A DNA stretch of 64,000 nucleotides, taken from assembly GCA_018136815.1 (NCBI GenBank), contig CM030940.1:2401915-2465914 (forward strand), written 5' to 3'. Each line of letters starts with the position of its first letter. Positions within the stretch are counted from its first letter, which is position 1. The notes under the pieces were generated by a model, which did no database searches, was not told the origin of the DNA, and was given only the letters and a program-made list of their open reading frames with translations. The DNA is from Isochrysis galbana. Its lineage: Eukaryota; Haptophyta; Isochrysidales; Isochrysidaceae. Positions 61,049 to 64,000 of this stretch are shown here, in pieces. The position numbers and the translations under genes are program-made.

Positions 61049-61869
61049 AGACGGTGAAATTGAGCCGCGGCAGAAATCGTATCAGACATGAGTTGCGGGT
61101 TGGAATGAATCCACCTCAGGCCAGTGTTCGAGAGATAGGTGCACGGCGGGTGCGCGATAATCAAGTCCCAACCAAGGTCTTGGACGAGATCGGCATCCCC
61201 GTCAAAGTGCGGAACGTAATCGACCTCAGACGGGAACAGATCGCACGTCGCCACATCAGCGCCAGCGAGAAGGAACATCGACGAGACCACTCCACTCGTC
61301 TCGCCGATAACCAAGACGCGAGGAGGCGAGATGCCGTCGGTCTGCGCGGCTTCGACGTCACGCCTAATGTCGCCGAGCGTGGCACAAATGTCGTCGAAGT
61401 GGACGGGCAGCACCTGGGCCGGAGACTCAGGCGATTGGCTAGGGCGCAGAACAAGCTGCGCCGCCTCGGCGATATCTTTCGGCATAACATGCGCGGCACC
61501 GTGGGCGGCGGCACGCTGGAAAGCGAGATCGAGGACGTACGAGAGGGTCTCTCCCTCCTTCAAGGGAGAACGAGTGCGCGCGAGATGAACGAGCAAATCT
61601 TCCGCGGCCGGAACCAAAGTCAGGCGCGCTGAAAACTGGCAAAGCGGAACGACAGCGGAAACGGAAACGAAACTGCGAGTGACCGGAATGGCCGGAGACG
61701 CGGCGACCAACGTGTAAGCCGTCCGAAAAGAACGGGACGCGGCAGCCGGAAGAGAGTCGGACGAAAATAGAGCAGGCTGAGAACGGAACAATCGACGGAA
61801 TGCGCGTTGTACGACGGAGGGCATAGTTGCGAATACCCCTTCGTCAGTCGTCAGCGAGCGAGGATACAT
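61049..61869 (-). CDS. Phage-like DNA methyltransferase domain at the start of pol, C-terminally cut
   Basis: ATG 61869 (MYPRSLTTDEGVFATMPSVV) lies inside the end of the gag-like frame. After about 170 residues of unrecognised helical sequence comes RVLVIGETSGVVSSMFLLAG ADVATCDLFPSE, a SAM-binding motif I plus acidic motif II. WDLIIAHPPCTYLSNTGLRW I follows, with the PPC-T-Y-L motif of a phage family usually annotated as C5-cytosine-like DNA methyltransferase (the Cys sits where PPCQ places the catalytic residue). The domain normally continues for about 100 residues, but here the sequence switches after AAQFHRL to the RNase H end. The match is to motif pattern, not to an alignment. Confidence 0.75.
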
Positions 61870-61903
61870 CAGACAGGCTAGTCGGTAGCGGTCGCCAACC
61901 CAA

Positions 61904-63825
61904 TCAGGTTGGCGCAACCATCGTAGGCGGCGCGAGCCAGCGACGAACAGCAAGGGTATAGGCCACCGTCCATCCGGAGGGGCTAACCTCGCTGGCACGG
62001 CCAAGGCAGCTTAACGGCGAGTTTCGAGGGAACAAATCGGCCAGACCATCCAAGATTTGGCTGGCGACAGCAGACGGATCGGCAGCGACGGAGCTCAAGG
62101 CAAGAACTAGCGTTGAGCGCTCGTAATCGAGAGCATTGAACGAATGATTCGAGGACGACGAGAGCGACGAAGGAGGTAGCGAACGAACGGCGAGAGAGAA
62201 CGGAACTCCCGGAGTCGAATCGTCCCCACCACATATGAGCAGATGAGGGTGACTCCGGATCGATTGAACGACTGAAACGAAAACGCGAACTTCGGGAACG
62301 ACGGCATCGCAACCTAGGGCAGCATCCCCAGGTTGGAACGACAACAAGAAGGCTTTGCTCAGCCGTCCGAGGGACGGCGAGCTCGTAGATCGGAGAGGCG
62401 AAACATTAGAGGTACGAAATGAAACGCGAACGGGAGTGACAGAAGTATCGAGAAGCGAAAGGGGTGGCGGTCCAGGCCGCCGAGGAATCGAGAAGTCAAC
62501 GAAGCATATGGCGGCGGCCTCGCCTATTCCCCAACGGCGGTTGCGGCCGAGGACGACGAGACGACGAAGGTAGGCGCGGTGGGCGTCGGGAATCTCCGGC
62601 TCGCCCTCGCAAAGGAAGCGAGCGTTGAGCGCTCGTAATCGGGAGCATTGAACGAATGATTCGAGGACGACGAGAGCGACGAAGGCGGTAGCGAACGAAC
62701 GGCGAGAGAGAACGGAACTCCCGGAGTCGAATCGTCCCCACCACATATGAGCAGATGGGGGTGACTCCGGATCGATAGAACGACTGAAACGAAGACGCGA
62801 ATTTCGGGAACGACGGCATCGCAACCTAGGGTAGCATCCCCAGGTTGGAACGACAACAAGAAGGCTTTGCTCAGCCGTCCGAGGGACGGTGAGCTCGTAG
62901 ATCGGAGAGGCGAAACATTAGAGGTACGAAATGAAACGCGAACGGGAGTGACAGAAGTATCGAGAAGCGAAAGGGGTGGCGGTCCAGGCCGCCGAGGAGT
63001 CGAGAAGTCAACGAAGCATATGGCGGCGGCCTCGCCTATTCCCCAACGGCGGTTGCGGCCGAGGACGACGAGACGACGAAGGTAGGCGCGGTGGGCGTCG
63101 GGAATCTCCGGCTCGCCCTCGCAAAGGAAGCGGATGAACGGTTGACAGTAGTACGGCGAATGGGCGCCATCGCCTGTCCCATATCGCCAATTGTCGGGGT
63201 GGTCGGGGCGAGCCGTATCGTGATCGGGAGGAGCGGGGCGGAAGGCGCAATAGGCACAACCGGTGGCTGTGGTCCATACGCCGCCCTCAGACGTAGGGCG
63301 CTGCGTGCGAGGCACCTTCATAGACGCGTCGGTCGGACGGGCCCTAGCGAATGAAGCAGCTAGATCAGCGTGCCCACAATAGCGTGACATGGGGTCGAAG
63401 TCGACCTTAGCATTACGCCACGATTCCAAATCCCATTTGGCACCCTCGGGATGGCCGAGGTTGTCCGCCGGCGGCGCGCAGCGGCGGCTCTTCTGCGATG
63501 GCGGTGCGTCGAGAGGTGGGAGTCCACCCTCCAACTTAGGAGGCGGCTCCCTCGTGTGGTCGGTGCGTCCCTGGTGGGACCGATCTCCATTACGATGATT
63601 CCGAGTATCGGGACCGCGGCTGCCCCCGGAGTTAGCGGCCGACGGTTTGTCGCTTTTGTCCGTAGCCGGCTTCGACGAACCCAGGCGATCCTTGACCATC
63701 CGGACGACGTCGTCGATGTGGGCGATTGTGAGCGGTCCGTCCACTTGCTTGCTGTTCCGCGAAGCCTCCGCGCGTGCCTGCTCTGCTGGAGCTAGCACCA
63801 TGCGCGCAATCGAGATGCAGGACAA
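61904..63825 (-). pseudogene. Gag-like region, right copy, broken by a 514-bp tandem duplication
   Basis: From 63825 the frame reads a hydrophilic N-terminal part (GPLTIAHIDDVVRMVKDRLG), a Cys/His cluster (MSRYCGHADLAASF, TGCAYCAFRPAPPDHD, YYCQPF), then FLCEGEPEIPDAHRAYLRRL VVLGRNRRWGIGEAAAICFV. Unit 1 of the duplication (about 63040-62525) ends at a stop; unit 2 (about 62525-62105) restarts the same protein. Unit 2 continues to a premature stop at 61904 (ACC TGA), where the left copy has CCC GA. The Cys/His cluster may be a degenerate zinc knuckle. Confidence 0.6.
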
Positions 63826-64000
63826 CGAGTGATGCGGCGCGTCTCCTGCGGCGACTGCCTCTATGCCCCGCTTCCACGCCTTGAGGAACTCGAACGAATT
63901 CTCCGCTCCCCGTGCGCGGTCGCTTTCGTCGGCCTTGACGCAGGCGTCGAATCGCTCGTTGATTTCGTGAGTGAAGGCTGGAAATTTGAAGACGTTAGCT
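63826..64000 (-). other. Upstream gag-like sequence running off the window
   Basis: Open on the minus strand with Phe/Glu/Arg-rich sequence. The 5' LTR and gag start of this copy must lie beyond 64000. Confidence 0.4.

Noticed and set aside
1-64000. tRNA and rRNA genes
   Set aside because: Looked for T-loop type GGTTCRA words with acceptor partners and rRNA-like sequence by eye and found none convincing; a covariance-model scan would be decisive.

Overview
The window looks like nuclear DNA of a GC-rich unicellular alga. Genes are short, intron-bearing and change strand often. Several predicted proteins carry plastid-type N-terminal extensions, and the gaps hold purine or pyrimidine tracts and transposons. 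Introns reconstructed by eye are mostly GT-AG; four good candidates are GC-AG (MED6, RAMP4, the GHMP kinase and the Bot1-like gene), and nearly every acceptor reads CAG|G. This pattern, with alternating gene orientation, fits a haptophyte best, but the lineage is inference.

Host genes, left to right: a partial UBA-type membrane protein (11-487), an MFS transporter (1302-3356), an unknown protein (5329-6225), a divergent cyclophilin-like protein (6578-7918), a two-exon glycosyltransferase (9698-10983), a DUF1415 protein (11554-12192), a three-exon small membrane protein (13691-14576), a coiled-coil protein (18861-20901), an FkbM-type methyltransferase (21596-22447), the mitochondrial AAA chaperone BCS1 (26394-28686), a Bot1/mS45-like protein (29462-30964), a DUF7918-like protein (32898-33686), the splicing factor PRP17/CDC40 (37415-39825), Mediator subunit MED6 (40887-41676), a galactokinase-like GHMP kinase (43981-45929), the ER protein RAMP4/SERP1 (48018-48700) and dihydrodipicolinate synthase (50920-52798). 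These are unrelated housekeeping functions and do not form an operon-like pathway.

Mobile DNA fills most of the rest. At 14.7-18.2 kb a mariner-type terminal repeat pair encloses a piggyBac-type MITE and a complete but gutted Ty1/copia element with 5-bp target duplication, primer site and polypurine tract. There are two further MITEs with 8-bp duplications (3687-3881 and 31403-31795), the second sharing its end with a truncated hAT transposase (24.65-25.99 kb). A non-LTR family with a palindromic 5' motif and a shared 3' tail occurs at least six times; two copies have clear target-site duplications.

The right end (53.9-64.0 kb) is occupied by two tail-to-tail copies of a Ty3/gypsy-type retroelement whose pol begins with a phage-like PPC-motif DNA methyltransferase domain. 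The right copy keeps the integrase and chromodomain but has lost reverse transcriptase and RNase H by a deletion whose junction can be read. The two copies meet in a palindrome of about 2.5 kb. This methyltransferase-bearing element is the most novel object in the window.
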